Origin: Cymodocea nodosa | Lineage: Eukaryota; Streptophyta; Magnoliopsida; Alismatales; Cymodoceaceae | Reading direction: 5' to 3' | Assembly: GCA_036874045.1 (NCBI GenBank) | Contig: CM072341.1 | Location: 8,568,501-8,632,500, forward strand | DNA: 64,000 nucleotides | Shown here: positions 9,485 to 21,033 of the stretch, in pieces | Position numbering within the stretch: the first letter of the stretch is position 1 | Layout of the letters: every line of letters starts with the position of its first letter | Notes under the pieces: model-generated | Told to the model about the DNA's origin: nothing | The model's database searches: none | What the model saw: only the letters and a program-made list of their open reading frames with translations | Made by a program: the position numbers and the translations under genes

Positions 9485-11212
9485 AAACCTCAATTTAAAT
9501 CTATTTATGAGGCTTACGTTAGCCAATTTTTGAATGCTTCTAAGGATACTAGGGCATCTGAAAAACGAGCACTACATATGGCCCTACATTTACAAGATAC
9601 TCTAGTTAGGAGGAGAACTCAAGCATTATTGCATAAACTCAGTGAGCAACTAGGAATTAAGATTCGAGAGCCTACAACACTTGCTTGTCTTCATGATTTT
9701 TCTGATATAGCAGAGAAGAAGAAATCAATGGCTGAACCTGAATTCTTTTTGCCCTAGAAAGGAATTGATTTCAGGCATGTGGCTGGCCATTCATATCCTC
9801 CAATTCCTAAGTTATGTATTAGAATTCTACACCAAATTACTCCTGGTCCTTCTCATTCGATCTCCTCAGCTAGTCAAATTTTGCCTACAGTTGTCTCCTC
9901 TTCCCTTCCATCTACTTCATTTACTTACTCTAGGAGAAGAAAGAAAACCCTTTCTTCTCATCCGAGTTTTGCTCAATCTTTTCTTGTACATAGAAAAGAA
10001 TTCACACCTCCTCCTCCTTCATCTGATGTTAAATCTCATCCAATTCCTTCATCTCACACTCAAATGGTGATACAAGGATTGTATGAAGATTCAGGTTTTG
10101 TCTCTGCTCCTCAATCTCCTCCTTCTGCAAAACCTCCCACAGATGAAGATCCAAAGGTTGAAGTCAATTTTTCTTCGGGCATCCCTACAGATGTATATTA
10201 TTTCAGATCCTCTGTAGCTAGGGATTTCTTTTTTAATAAATATCAGGGCATGAAGATTATTTACAGTAGACCTGTAAATTTTAAAGGAATGGATTCGCTT
10301 CATAGTCTGCTAATTCATCAAGGACTTTTAGGTCTTATTTCTTCCCCATGAGGGTTATCTTTTCTTGAAGACCTAATTTCCCTTTTCTACTCCAACCTTG
10401 AGATTTTTTCTCATTTTTGTCTCCTGCACCTCCAAAATCAAACAATAAGAATTGATGGAGATTTTTTGGAGAATCTATTTGGCATACCATCTTCTAGTAT
10501 AAATATTGCTCTTTCTCCATCAAAGTTTGGGTGGCAGGAATCTGAGATGAATAAATTGATTGGAAATTCTTCTAATAGAAAATTCAAGTTAGTAAAGACT
10601 GCACATCTAAATGGTTTGGCCCGGATGATTGCTACAATTCTGTCTACCTCTGTATTTCAGAAGATTGGTCATGTAGATGAATTAGAAAGGAAATTCTACC
10701 AAGCCACTTATGCTGTGATGGCTGGTATCAAGGTTAACTGGGAAAAAGCTATTACTGCTCAGATTTCTCATCTACAAAGTTTTCTATACTATGGAGATTT
10801 TATTTATCATCTGATGGCCAGATACATTGATTTATCAGGCAAGCCTCTGAAATCCATTAAAAGAAGAGTATTACAACTTAAGGATCTTTAGAGAATGTCA
10901 TCTTCTGATCTGGTTGAGTTGCCCTCTCATTTTCAACCTTCTGTAACTTAGAATTCAACTTCTCCTTCTATAGAACATCCACCTCCTACTATACCTCCTT
11001 CTACAGAAACTCCACCTCCTGCAGCACCTCCTCCAGCTCCAATAGCTTCATTTTCAGCAATTAACAGTTCTGAGACCCTCCTAAAATAGAATGAGCTTCT
11101 ACTTCAGCATAATCAAATGCTTTTGGATCAAATGGCTCATTTAGAACAACTTCTGAGAAAAAGGGATAACTTAATTCAAGAATTGTTACAGAAAAAGTCC
11201 ACTACACCTTAA

Positions 11213-11398
11213 TTTGTTTTTCCTTTGATGTAATTTTCATTTTTTTAGTGTATCCCTATTGTTCTTACTCTTCAATCAATAAAATTACATTTTATTTATC
11301 TTCGAGTATTCTTCATTTAATTGTCTCCACTTTTTAATTCTGACAAAGGGGGAGAATATATCTATTTATAGTTTTGTCATCATCAAACAAGGGGAGAT
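11213..11398 (+). promoter_or_regulatory. E: 3' non-coding segment with two polypurine tracts
   Basis: After the accessory stop there is a T-rich stretch, then TGACAAAGGGGGAGAA at 11341-11356 and the proper polypurine tract ACAAGGGGAGAT at 11387-11398, directly before the LTR. The distal tract has the same form as in X, F and B. Confidence 0.8.
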
Positions 11399-13087
11399 TG
11401 TTAGTTCAATTATTTATCAGTTAATTTTGATGATGAAAAATGTGTGGTTTAATTATTTGTGCCATATGTTAGATGTTTTTTTTTACTCAAATGAATTTTG
11501 GCTAACTGCTTTGTCCTCAAAATCTTTTAAATTAGATTTTGGCAGGTTATTTAGTCTACAGTGTATTGATCAGAGAGTTATTTTATAAGTAACCGAACAA
11601 AACAGGACAAATCAGATGGTTGTCTCTCTCTCCTGGCTTTTCAAATGGTTATATCAGTAACTATCTCAAAAGCATTTATCTTCGGTGACTTAAGTCTTTT
11701 TATGTCCGAATATGATTTTTTATCGTAAGTCTCCGAAATCCCTTTGGTTTCGGATAGTTAAGGTTTTTATTCCGGAGAGTTAGATGTTTCCCTATTTTAA
11801 TATATTTTCGGTTACTTTCTTCTGAAGGACACGTGTTAGTCTCTCATCGCTTGACTTAAGTGACTTTTCAGAAGGTTATGATATAACTATCTGAAAACTA
11901 TTTTAAGCTTCGGATGGTTGAGTTTTCTATTATTTTCTGACTTAAGTGACTTTTCAGAAGGTTACCTGTGTAACTATTCGAAATGACTTAAGGATCGGAG
12001 AGTTATCTTTATAAGTATCCGAAACATGTCCACTCTATCGGATAGTTTATTTTTTAATATTTTATAATGCGGTTTCTGAAGGACACGTGTTTCATTTTAA
12101 TGCATGACTTAAGTGGTCTTTCGGTATGTTAGTTCTATCTATCCGAAATGATTTTGAGTTTCGACAAGTTATCTATTTAAGTCTCTGATTTTCTAAAAGC
12201 CTCTAAAGATTTTATTTTTATAGAAACTGCAACTATTATTAATTGACTAATCTTTGTGGCAAGATATCTTTTGATTGCAAATCTCAACTTTATTATGATT
12301 GAAGATTACTGGAAATGAATTCCTACATAAGGCATCTAACCATTTTAGAATTCTTTCCACTTATGCAAATCTCGAAGGAAAAATAAAAAGGATTTTTGCA
12401 GAAAACTGTAAGAAGACAGAATTTTTCAACACTCGAAAGGAGAAATTGTCTGCTCAGTAATTCTACAAACACTTTGAAGATTCGTCTGCAATAAAGTCCA
12501 GAAGATCAACAGTTGCTAATCAATCAAGAATTCTCTTTAGAGCTTCTATGTCAACTCTTCATTAGAGTTGATCTAGTCTTGTGTGTCATGTTCATTTTGA
12601 GTCTGTGACTCCTGGTTTTAAACTGTTGTCCTTTTTGTGTTAAAACCTTAACTCACAAGGGTGTTGTGAGTATACCTTCACAAGGTCGAGGCCTTGGTGA
12701 AGAGAGTGAAGTGTGATACTTCACTTGCTCAAGATTGGGGTCTTGAGTACACAAAGTTGGTGTTTTGTGTGAGGTTTTTGTTTAGCCTTTAAAATCATCT
12801 GTAAGGTTGTTGCTTAGCCTACAAAAGTAACTTGTTTAAGGTTTGTGCTTAGCCTTAAAAGCACTTAGTGGAATTCTCGAGGTTGTGGCCTTGAGGAGTG
12901 GACTACCTAGTTTGGGGAACCACTATAAATCTCTTTGTGTTCCTTACTTTTTACATTACTAGTTTTAATTCTAAAATCAATTAATCAGGGTTCATTAGTG
13001 TCAACAGTTTCTAAAGTTTTTAAAAGCAAAATAAATTTTATTAGGGTACTATTCACCCCCCCTCTAGTGTGCCATTCGATCCTTTCA
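11399..13087 (+). repeat. E: 3' LTR
   Basis: 1689 bp, TGTTAGTTC...CCTTTCA. The U3 part (about 11680-12180) is packed with TTCGG.GAGTTA, TAACTATCCGAAA and CTTAAGTGACTTTT motifs and ACACGTGT boxes. The end zone ATTCACCCCCCCTCTAGTGTGCCATTCGATCC resembles the LTR 3' ends of families B, C and D. Only one LTR of E is in the window. Confidence 0.85.
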
Positions 13088-14149
13088 AAAAGGAGTTTTA
13101 TTAACACTAGGTCTTAAGTGACTTTTATTAATAACATAACAAGCTATATTCACTACTTCAGCCCAAAGATTTTGAGGTAACTTATGTTCATTCAACATAG
13201 TTCTGGCTATTTCCTCAAGTGATCTATTCTTTCTCTCAACAACACCATTTTGAGATGGTGCTCTTGGAAAAGAAAAATTGTGATCAATGCCATAATCTTT
13301 ACAATAATTATCCATTTGAACATTATCAAATTCCGTACCATGATCACTCCTAAGTTTTTGAACAAAGACACTTTGTTCATTTTGAACAAGATTGCAAAAC
13401 ATTTTAAACTTTTCAAAAACTTCTGTCTTAGATGCTAGAAAATATACCCAAGTGTTTCTAGAGAAGTCATCTACTAAAACAAATACATACCATTTACCAC
13501 CAAGACTCATGATTCTTGTTGGTCCAAATAGATCCATATGTATAAGTTCTAAGACTCTCTTGCTTGATATATCAATTTTGGATTTAAAAGAGTTTTTGTG
13601 AAGTTTACCTAACTCACATGCATCATACATAAAGTCCTTTGAGTATTTAATCTTTGGTAAACCTCTCACTAAATGTTTTCTAGACAGTTTATGTAACAGT
13701 TTCATATTTATATGTCTGATCATTCTATGCCACAGATATACATCACTAGTTTCAACTAGCAAACACGAATTTAAATCAACTTCACTAAAAGGTAAAGATA
13801 AAATACATACAGAACCTTTTCTTTTAGCCATAAACTTAAGTTCATCTGTATTTTTATCAATAATTTTGCATACATTATCTTCAAACACTACATAATATCC
13901 ATTTTCAGTTAGTTTTATAACACTCAGCAAATTAAATCCTAGGTTTTCTACATATAGTACATTCGAAATAACACAAGTCGGAGTTATTTGAACATTGCCC
14001 ATACCTATGATTTTATCCTTGCTTTTGTTTCCAAATGTTACACTTCCTTTCATGGTATTTGTAAAATTTTTTAGTAGACTTTTCTGTCCGGTCATGTGAC
14101 TTGATGCTCCACTATCCAAGAACCATTTTGATATTGTTTCCTCCTGCAA
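13088..14149 (-). CDS. D2: protease-integrase part of pol, uninterrupted but cut by E
   Basis: 354 codons free of stops, the cleanest family-D pol fragment here together with F integrase. In order: protease FLDSGASSHMTG near 14110-14085; protease body; the zinc-binding region (WHRM near 13730, then the Cys pair); and the integrase core with MDLFGP, RSDHGTEFD and NGVVERKNR carrying the DDE triad. It ends at Asn-Lys-Thr-Pro-Phe where E is inserted at 13087/13088. The rest of integrase, RT and RNase H would lie left of the window, beyond E. It is in the same frame as the gag tail, separated by TAA 14158-14156. Confidence 0.88.
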
Positions 14150-14155
14150 AATAAA

Positions 14156-14965
14156 TTAAAAAAAACTTTTTCTTGGTACCCAATGTTGTTGAGGACCAAG
14201 TTCATTAAATGCATATTTCTTCTTTTTATTTAAAAATAGTTTAACATTATCATTTACATTCTTATTAGTTGTAAGTACTATTGATTTATCATTAGCTTCA
14301 TACTCACATATAACATTATTGCTCTTATAATCATTCTTTTTGTTTTCAGATGTAGTATAACCAAGACCAAACCGATTTTTATTAGATGTTAATTTATTTT
14401 GGTCATGCTTATACATTTCAGTAAGTTCATACCAAGATTTTGTACTTGTATTTGAATTTTCAATACATACAAAATCTTTTTCTACACAAGAATTTTCAGA
14501 TAAAGAACATGTAGAACTAGTAATTGGTCTAATACTAGTGTTTTGAATTACATGCTTAGGTTTTTGAATTTTCAGTTTACTACACTTGTCTGATATTCTT
14601 GAAACATTAGAAACTGAATTTCCAAAACAAGAAACAAGATTTTTAGAAACATTAATAGTCATGTTAGAAGTACATTTAGACAAATCACATTGATTTATAT
14701 TATTACTACATGATTCATCCATTGAAGTACCTACTTCAACATATTTATTAACGTGTTTCATGATAAAAGGAATTTTAGTCTTAGATTTACATAAACTACA
14801 ATTAACAAATCCTTTACTAGCTTGAGATTCAGGATAATCAAATCCCAAGCCAAATTTATATGACACCGCAGGGGTACTAGTTAGTTTGTCTAACTTAGTT
14901 TGACTTAAATTCCATTTCTCAATGGTAGAATTTAAATCTAGCTCTCTCATTTTTAATTTGTCAAT
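14156..14965 (-). pseudogene. D2: gag C-terminal region
   Basis: Open for 264 codons, colinear with F 59432-60154: Ser/Asn/Lys-rich sequence containing the repeated Phe-Gly-Leu-Gly-(Phe/Tyr) block near 14840 and 14365, and ending Val-Pro-Arg-Lys-Ser-Phe-Phe then TAA. Gag is the structural protein of the virus-like particle. This C-terminal portion is typical of the long gags of Sireviruses. The upstream coiled-coil portion lies at 16488-16770, separated by solo LTR H. Confidence 0.75.
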
Positions 14966-16482
14966 TGTTGAGCTATATTTTTAGCTCAAGCTTTACTGCA
15001 AGTGCACAGTTCTTTTGGTGTACATGGCAAATACAGGTCATTCTTCCACAAGGATTGTGTTTATGACTTAATCAACTATTACTCAACTTGTTCTTCAAGC
15101 TCTTAGGTATACTTCAATAAATTAATGACATGTGAATGTAAAATAATCAAAATTAACACAAGCTCACAAATCATGTAGTTTCAAGGCAATGTGTAGTGGA
15201 AAATGGTGATGTGAATCAATTTCTTTACTTGTAAATCTATCAACTCATTCAATTATAGCATGCACACAAGTTCCACGTGATTTCAGAAGTGATATCAATG
15301 CATCAATATTGAGGAAAGAAAAATAAAACAAGAAGGTTCAATAGACTATACTACTCTATTCTAATTTATACTAAATGCATGCAACTATGCTATTTGCTAA
15401 TCTAGCTAAACTATATTATACTACTTGCATTGGAAATTCTTTTTGGAGATTGATTAGGACAAAATGTGATCAATATAAGATATAACAAACTCAATTAACT
15501 ACTAAAATTAAAATTAACAACTAGATATAAGTGATTGGTTCTTCATTCAAATGAACATCAACACTTATTTTCTTCTTCTTTCAATTCACACCTTCTTCTC
15601 AAATGCGCAAAGCCACCATTGGTGAGTGTCATTCACTCGTGTGAAAGCCTCACCAACAGCCCCAACAATACACGTGAATAGAGGATGCAAATTAGAAGTT
15701 GAAAAGAAGAATTAAACATTCATATACATTCATTGAACTCTATCTAGCTAAGAAGACATATAATTGAGATGTTCACCACCATTTCTCATCAATTCTTCCT
15801 TCTATACAAGAAAATAATAAACTCTAAGAGCTTATCTTCTTCTCTTGAGCTTTGAATTCAATGGAACTTGGCAGCAACTTCACCTCCAAGCTTGGACGTC
15901 TTCTCCTTAGCCCTTGGAATGGTAACTAGCATGAATGGATGGTCTCTCTTTGGAAGCACAAGCCTCACCTCCAAGCTTCTTCTCCTCTTTCTTTCTCTCG
16001 TTGGAAGCACCAAGTTTGCCTACGAAATTTCTCTCCCTTGCATTTATGTTAGCATGTGTTCTCTCTCTTTGATGTGGCACCTTGGTTTTATCACCAAGCC
16101 AATAGGATGCCATAGATCTAGGAGGGCCAATAAGGTGTTGGCATGCCCTCTTCATTAAAGTTTAGTCCACCAACTTTTGATTCTTTACATCTTCTTTTGG
16201 TCTTTTGCATTAAGCTCCTTCCATATGTGTGTTACCTACAATTAATGGAAATTGAACTCCAAGAGACGTTAGCCAACATAGGACATTCAAAATAAAATCA
16301 ATGTGTTCCATGTAAAATTATATTCAATGAGGGATGCACTTGTTAATTAAATTTCTATATTGCACTATATTTCAAGACTTATATTACCCATAATTAATAT
16401 CATTTATCCACCATAGATAGATAATATCATGCAAAATTACTTATAAAATTCATTAAAAATGGGCAAAATTAAAGCTTGAACA
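14966..16482. mobile_element. Element H: solo LTR of an unrelated family in D2 gag
   Basis: A 1517-bp insertion with TGTTGAGC at the left end and GCTTGAACA at the right, flanked by a perfect 5-bp duplication TCAAT (14961-14965 and 16483-16487). F has uninterrupted gag across this point (near 60245-60260). No coding region, PBS or polypurine tract is evident inside, so a solo LTR is the best reading. The segment CTGCAAGTGCACAGT near 14996-15010 followed by an ACAAGGATTG block recalls Ty3/gypsy LTRs, but this is only a guess. The orientation is unknown, and the 96-codon ORF at 15868-16158 looks like chance. Confidence 0.8.
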
Positions 16483-16487
16483 TCAAT

Positions 16488-16770
16488 CTCTACCTCAAGA
16501 TCATTTATATTGTTTCTCAACATTTCATTTTTAGATTCTATCTTTAATTTTTCAGCATTTGTATTTTGTATTTGTTCATGCAAGATACATTCATTAGATC
16601 TAAATTTATGCAAATCTCTAGCATGATTTTCATTATCACATTTAAACTTTTCTAAAGTAGTAGACAGGAAACAATTTTCTTCTTCCACAATGGATAAAGA
16701 GTTTCTGGTATTCTTATTTTCCAGTTTACAAACACTAAGTTTTTGTAATAATGGATGATAAGCACATAAT
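16488..16770 (-). pseudogene. D2: gag coiled-coil segment
   Basis: Reads MEEENCFLSTTLEKFKCDNE near 16688-16630, then a Glu/Lys/Asn-rich heptad-like region to Leu-Glu-Val-Glu-Ile-Asp, where H begins. The same segment is continuous in F (60451-60197). It is cut on the right by element C at 16770/16771. It is a fragment of the structural gag protein, probably involved in self-association, by inference from its coiled-coil character. Confidence 0.7.
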
Positions 16771-18055
16771 TGAAAGGACCTCTAGATTTTGATAATGCAA
16801 AAATCAATGTGAGGATTTAAATTGTATTTCTCATGCTTAACAGTCAGCAAGAGAGCAGAAGTTGATAAAGACAATTCAAAGTGTGCTGCAAGTGTTAAAA
16901 AGGATTTCGGAAGGTTACCAGGCTTAACTATTCAGAAGAGAAATATTTTTAGTGAGTTAACAGTATAAGTATCTAAAAGGCAGTATAAAGTAGTAGCAAC
17001 ACTATCGAATAGTTAAAAGATTAACTATCCGAAAGTAGAAGGCTTTTGGAGAGTTAGAAAGATAGATATATGAAGAATCGGAAAGTTACATCCGAAACTT
17101 AAGTCATTGAATTTCTCACATGCAAAAATCCAAATAGAAGCTTAAAAGGAGAATCGGAAAATTACTGGAGCTAACTATCCAAAATTTTGAAGAGTTTTGG
17201 TGAGTTACAGGTATAACCATCTGAAACTTAAGTCAGTCTATTATGCACGTGCTGAATTAAATAAAGTAGTTGGAAACTTAACGAAGAATTTCAGAGGGTT
17301 ACTATAGCTAACTATCCGAAAGTTAAAAAACAGTTCGGTAAGTTACAGCTGCAAGTATCCGATTGAATGACAGTTCTTATGTATGATCTAAAATCCTTCA
17401 TGGCAGAAAGACTTAAGTGACTTTTCGGTAGGTTACAAGTATTTTTCAGAGAGTTACATGGCTAAGCCTCCGAAAAACCTAGAAAATCAGAAGGGTATCT
17501 TGAAATACCTCCCTAAACGGTAACTTACCATATTTGGGACTGAAATCTATTGGAAGAAAAATATGATCGTTACACATGTTTAGTATATATACAAGCCACA
17601 GATAACAGAATTAGATAGCTTTTTGCTCATACACATATTTACATCAAACTCAATAAAAGAGAGCCTTAGAGATCAAATCATCTTCAACATATACAGACTC
17701 AATTTTAGAAGCTCATCATGCACTCAACTTTGATACTTTCAAGCAAGTGTTTTACTGAAGTACACGGATCAAAAACTTCAGAGAAAGATTGGTTGGAGCT
17801 ACGACCTGAAAGCTCAATCAGTTTGGTTGGTTCTTGCTTTAACCTTAAAGCAAGTGATTGTAAGTTTGTGAAAGTTTAGTGAAGCCCAAGTATCCCTTGG
17901 GGGTGGACTAGCCGTTAGTGGTGAACCACCTAAAATTCCTGTGTGTATAATTTTTATCATGTGCTTGCTAATTCTCTATATCAATCAACCATTAAATAGC
18001 TAAGAAACAAATTATTACCATTCACCCTCCTCTAGTAAGCCATAAGGTCTTACCA
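16771..18055 (+). repeat. C: 5' LTR
   Basis: 1285 bp, TGAAAGGACCTCTAG...GGTCTTACCA. It contains many CGGA/TAACTATCCGAAA and CTTAAGTCA motifs between about 16900 and 17470, a TATATATA box at 17584-17591, and the ATTCACCCTCCTC end zone. The 3' LTR is very similar but has indels (for example near 23395-23415 and 23875-23895). Confidence 0.88.
17584..17591 (+). promoter_or_regulatory. C: LTR TATA box
   Basis: TATATATA in TAGTATATATACAAGCC, downstream of the palindrome array and about 470 bp before the LTR end. Equivalent boxes stand in the B LTR (26940-26947) and the C 3' LTR near 23930. It probably directs element transcription. Confidence 0.55.
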
Positions 18056-18057
18056 AT

Positions 18058-18073
18058 TGGTATCAAAGTAAGG
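18058..18073 (+). promoter_or_regulatory. C: primer binding site
   Basis: TGGTATCAAAGTAAGG starts two bases after the LTR end, close to the initiator Met-tRNA complement TGGTATCAGAGC with changes at two positions. This primes minus-strand DNA synthesis. Confidence 0.8.
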
Positions 18074-18107
18074 TTGATCTCGTTAATAGATTTAACCATC
18101 TAAGATC

Positions 18108-19650
18108 ATGACTTTTCACACTATAGAGAGTTAGAATATCCATCGACCTCCCTTATTTCATGGTAGCAATTATAGCTATTGGAAAAATAGGATGGAGTGT
18201 TTTCTTAAGAGTACTAATGTAAAACTCTGGAGAATGGTTGTACATGGTACACCACTCCCAATAAGTCATGAAAGTGACTAGTCTGAGGAGGATGAAAGAA
18301 TCATTCAAATGGATGCTCGTGGGCTAAACTCAATCTACTATGCATTGACTAGTGAACAGTATAACAAAATATCTGCTTGTAAATCTTCTCATGAGGCTTG
18401 GAAAACTCTTCAAATCACATATGAAGGAACCAGCCAAGTAAAAGATACAAAGATCAGCATTTTGTTAAGAAAATATGAATTATTCAAAATGCTTGATAAA
18501 GAAAGTATTACTGAAATGTTCTCTAGATTCACAGAAATTTTAAATGAACTAAGAGGTCTTGGAAGGGACTTTTCTAAACGTGAATAGGTGCAGAAGATCC
18601 TTAGAAGCTTGACATTTGAATGGAAGTAGAAATCTACTTCCATACAAGACTCAAAAGATTTAAACAATTATTCAGTTGAAGACTTGTTGGGAAATCTTCT
18701 TACTCATGAAGTCCAAATGAAGGAATGGAAAGAAGAAGGAGTCACTGAAAGAAAGGCTGAGAAAAAGAAAGAAGTAGTCTTTCCTTCAATAGAAGACCAA
18801 CTAAGATCGGATGAGGATGAAGTGTTACTACTGGCCAGAAACTTCAGAAAGACGATGAGACAAGGAGGCAAAGCCAGCTCCTCAATATCAAAAGTCCCTA
18901 CATGCTACAAGTGCAAGAAACTGGGATACATTCAACTTTACTATCCTTTTCAACAATAGGAGGACAAACAAAAATGGAAGAGGAAGAATAAGAAGAAAAT
19001 GGCATTAAAAGCCACAAGGGATGACAGCAATTCATCCAGCAATTCATCCAGCAATTCATCAAACTCGAAGGAAGAGGCATCTGCAAATGTGTGCTTTACA
19101 GCACAAGAGGTATGTTCCACATCTCCTAATTGCTCAAAAAAGGAAAATGATGATTTAGATGTAGATAGTCTTCTTTGTACAGTAGATAAGTTATATGTAA
19201 AATGTAAAAATTATAAGAAAGAATTAAAGAGCTTAAATTTTTATCTAGAAGATGTCTTTATCAAATTAGAAAAAGCCCTAGTGGATAATAGGAAATTAAA
19301 AACTAAAATGGATAGCTATAGTTGTAAAAATTTTGATCTGAAAGAAGAAAATGAAAATTTATTATCTCAAATTACTGATTTGAAGAACACTGTATATAAA
19401 TTTACTAAAGGTGAAAACAGTCTAAATAAAATCATAGGATCCCAAAGAATAGGAACAAATAAATTTGGCCTTAGGTATGCTATACCGCAAGAAATTTCTT
19501 ACTATGGTCGAAAGATTAGATCGTACAGAGATGGGACAACTGTGTTTGTCATCAAGAGGAGATCTACTTCTATATGGTTACCAAAAGGAAGTAAGTTCAA
19601 TATACAAAGGACTAACACTAATGGACCTAAGAAAATATGAGTACCAAAAG
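18108..19650 (+). pseudogene. C: gag
   Basis: Begins at ATG 18108 (Met-Thr-Phe-His), then the copia gag block NIHRPPLF and the Tyr-Trp-Lys-Asn-Arg-Met motif, and a UBN2-type capsid region to about 18590. Stops include TAG near 18147 and 18280, TAG near 18585 and TAG near 18627 (B has CAG and CAA at the last two). The zinc knuckle at about 18903-18944 reads Cys-Tyr-Lys-Cys...Tyr...Tyr: the His and last Cys of the CCHC motif are replaced by Tyr, so zinc and RNA binding would be lost. A Ser/Asn-rich low-complexity run near 19025-19065 and a coiled-coil tail follow. It ends ...Gly-Pro-Lys-Lys-Ile, a TGA where B has Trp, then TGA at the gag-pol junction near 19663. Confidence 0.82.
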
Positions 19651-19663
19651 TCTTAATTTCAAC

Positions 19664-21033
19664 ATGATTTGCAGGACTGCATGGACAAGGAAGCTCGAAC
19701 GTCCAAGTGGATTATTGACAATGGATGCTCAAAGTATATGACAGGTAAGAAAAGATTTCTATAATCTGTTAAATCAATAAATTCAGGATTTGTTAAGTTT
19801 GGTAATAATGAAAAATGTAGAATTACTGCCATAGGAAATGTTGCATCTAAAAATGGAAAAATAGAGAATGTCTTACATGTAAATGGTTTAAAATAGAATC
19901 TGCTAAGTGTAGGTCAATTATGTGACAAAGGTTACAATATACTCTTTACTACAGAAAACTATTTTATATTACAACAGGATACACATGAAATCAAATTTAC
20001 TGGATATAGAAATAATTCAATTTATGCTTTGGAATTTCCATTTGATAATATATCTAGTGATGCATGTTTAGTTGCTTCTAATGAAGATGAATGGTTATGG
20101 CATAAAAGATTAAATCATGCAAACATGAGACTCCTAAGAAAATTGACCAAACATGATCTTGTTAGGGGAGTACTTAAACTCAAATTCAAGAGAGATAAAT
20201 TATGTAGTGACTGTGCAATTGGAAAACAAAAGAAATCAGTACACAAGAGTATTGAAGACATTACCATAAGTCAACCATTAGATCTATTACATATGGACCT
20301 ATTTGGTCCTACACAGACAACTAGTTTAGGAGGAAGAAAATATACCTTAGTAGTAGTTGATGATTATACAAGATTCACTTGGGTTATTTTCTTAATACAC
20401 AAGAATGAAGCCTGCTATGAATTCAAACATCTCTATATTAGAATTCAAAATGAAAAAGAATCGACTGTGAAGAAGATCAAAAGTGATCATGGAGGTGAAT
20501 TTGAAAATTCTGAATTTGAAGAATTATGCAATTCCTTTAGCATACTACATGAATTTTCATGTCCAAGAACTCCTGCATAGAATGGAGTTGTAGAAAGGAA
20601 AAATAGATCAGTACAAGAAATGGCAAGAACAATTCTTAATGCATCTCATCTACCAAAGTCTTTATGGGCTGAAGCTGTAAATACTACAAGTTACTCTATA
20701 AATAGAACTCATCTTAGGCCTATCCTGCATAAGACACCCTTTGAATTATGGTATGGTAAAACACCAAATGTTGGATACTTCAAAGTCTTTAAATCAAGAT
20801 GTTTTGTGCTTAATACTAGGGATCAAAAGGACAAATTTGATGCAAAGTTTGATCCTACTCTATTTGTTGGATACTCTTCGAGAAGCAAGGCTTACAGGGT
20901 CTATTTTGAACATGAAAGAAGAATAGAAGAGTCAATGAATGTATCCTTTGATAAAGGTATGGTAAGAAAATTAAAGAAGCCAAAAATAGACGATGAAAGT
21001 GAAAGTGAATCAATAAATCAGAAAATTCCTTAG
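19664..21033 (+). pseudogene. C: protease and integrase
   Basis: Protease motif Ile-Ile-Asp-Asn-Gly-Cys near 19713-19730 has Asn where Ser is usual (DSG to DNG), and stops follow (TAA near 19763, TAG near 19894). The zinc-binding region (WLWHKR, HANM, then Cys-Ser-Asp-Cys) and the integrase core are open from 20029: MDLFGP, KSDHGGEFE and NGVVERKNR keep the DDE triad. A TAG at 20578-20580 sits where family D has Gln (Ala-Gln/Pro-Cys-Gln-Asn-Gly). The C-terminal part ends at a TAG at 21031-21033. The enzyme would integrate cDNA; this copy is defective. Confidence 0.85.

Larger units (their letters stand above)
7296..11212 (+). pseudogene. E: accessory ORF, interrupted by a solo LTR
   Basis: Coding sequence runs 7296-7732, is split by the solo LTR, and resumes at 9490 to TAA 11210-11212, all in one frame once the insertion is ignored. 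The N-part is charged and helical with Gln/Glu-rich blocks, then there is a Ser/Pro-rich region (about 9820-10140). A C-terminal domain at about 10160-10890 shows SLFYSNLEIF, FQKIGH, FYQATYAVM and FLYYGDF. This domain aligns by eye with that of the family-D accessory ORF (AFYSNL, FQRVGH, LYATY, LFYGDA). A Pro-rich stretch and a leucine-rich coil near 11080-11190 end the protein. Internal stops: TAG 9755, TGA 10349, TAG 10889, and TAG near 10949 and 11087. The domain resembles the Pfam 'putative plant transposon protein' type; exact function unknown. Confidence 0.75.
7296..13087 (+). mobile_element. Element E: second copia-type family, 3' half
   Basis: Interior plus 3' LTR of a plus-strand element whose gag-pol lies outside the window. 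E is interrupted by A at its left edge here and by a family-D solo LTR at 7733-9484. Its 3' LTR (TGTTAG...TTTCA) ends at 13087 and is followed by AAAAG, then by minus-strand integrase of D2. The same join is continuous in F near 58370, so E inserted into D2 integrase. No pol of E is visible; classification as copia-like rests on LTR ends, the polypurine tract and the accessory ORF related to family D. Confidence 0.78.

Noticed and set aside
13250-13601. Plus-strand ORFs at 13250-13438 and 13392-13601, and similar ones at 58526-58877
   Set aside because: They are antisense shadows of the integrase coding region and recur at the same places in both copies.
15868-16158. 96-codon plus-strand ORF (and an antisense 82-codon ORF) inside H
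   Set aside because: It lies wholly inside a solo LTR bounded by a perfect duplication, shows repetitive Ser/Leu-rich sequence and no family motif; chance ORF in a slightly GC-richer stretch.
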